A stretch of 64,000 nucleotides of DNA from positions 27,694,189 through 27,758,188 of the forward strand of contig NC_087064.1 of the NCBI RefSeq assembly GCF_963678635.1, written 5' to 3'. A model generated the notes under the pieces. It saw only the letters and a list, made by a program, of their open reading frames with translations, did not search any database and had not been told where the DNA came from. Below are positions 63,944 through 64,000 of this stretch, piece after piece. Position 1 is the stretch's first letter. Each line of letters opens with the position of its first letter. A program made the translations under genes and the position numbers. This DNA comes from Symsagittifera roscoffensis (Eukaryota; Xenacoelomorpha; Acoela; Convolutidae).

Positions 63944-64000
63944 AGTTGCAAGCTATCTGAAAACCCTTAAAACGCCCCACACTCGGGCACCTGTACAACT

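Overview
The window is animal (metazoan) nuclear DNA: AT-rich, gene-poor, crowded with decayed transposons and tandem repeats, and containing one protein-coding gene with standard GT-AG introns. That gene encodes a secretory-pathway collagen-type prolyl 4-hydroxylase alpha subunit, a family typical of animals. I cannot name the phylum from sequence alone. Nothing prokaryotic is present (no operons, CRISPR arrays or insertion sequences).

Layout. 1-21,120: no genes seen. This part holds short repeats, two wrecks of LINE reverse transcriptase (8.0-8.6 kb and 19.0-19.9 kb), a GTCGA-rich satellite (9.0-10.2 kb) and a 3.3/4.0 kb tandem duplication (11,433-18,716) carrying copies of a roughly 500-bp MITE-like repeat. 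21,231-47,092 (minus strand): the prolyl 4-hydroxylase gene, which I assembled from seven exons (203+306+275+241+97+181+200 = 1503 nt, 500 residues plus stop). Every intron is GT-AG and every phase agrees. Its introns (0.37-10.7 kb) hold a 21-bp minisatellite, several MITE families, a 716-bp foldback element, another LINE wreck and a nearly exact 2785-bp tandem duplication that cuts through exon 5. 47,312-51,185: promoter side and unidentified AT-rich DNA. 51,186-63,943 (minus strand): a large Ty3/Gypsy-type LTR retroelement with both LTRs, gag, protease, RT, RNase H and integrase in the normal Ty3/Gypsy order. It is broken by several frame changes and stop codons, and a 200-N assembly gap lies near its 3' end.

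Most interesting point: the 2785-bp duplication places a second, intact exon-5 splice acceptor ahead of the real one. A GTATAAG donor-like site 72 bp downstream would make a phase-compatible cassette exon adding 24 residues to the catalytic domain. This is a specific prediction that RNA data can test. Other points: a hairpin kept by a paired substitution in two copies of a dispersed repeat, two MITE families sharing GTTCCGAC/GTCGGAAC ends, a GGGTCGAGGT-like sequence that repeatedly heads unrelated short-period arrays, and an in-frame 186-bp repeat in the Gypsy leader. I found no clearly new biological system.
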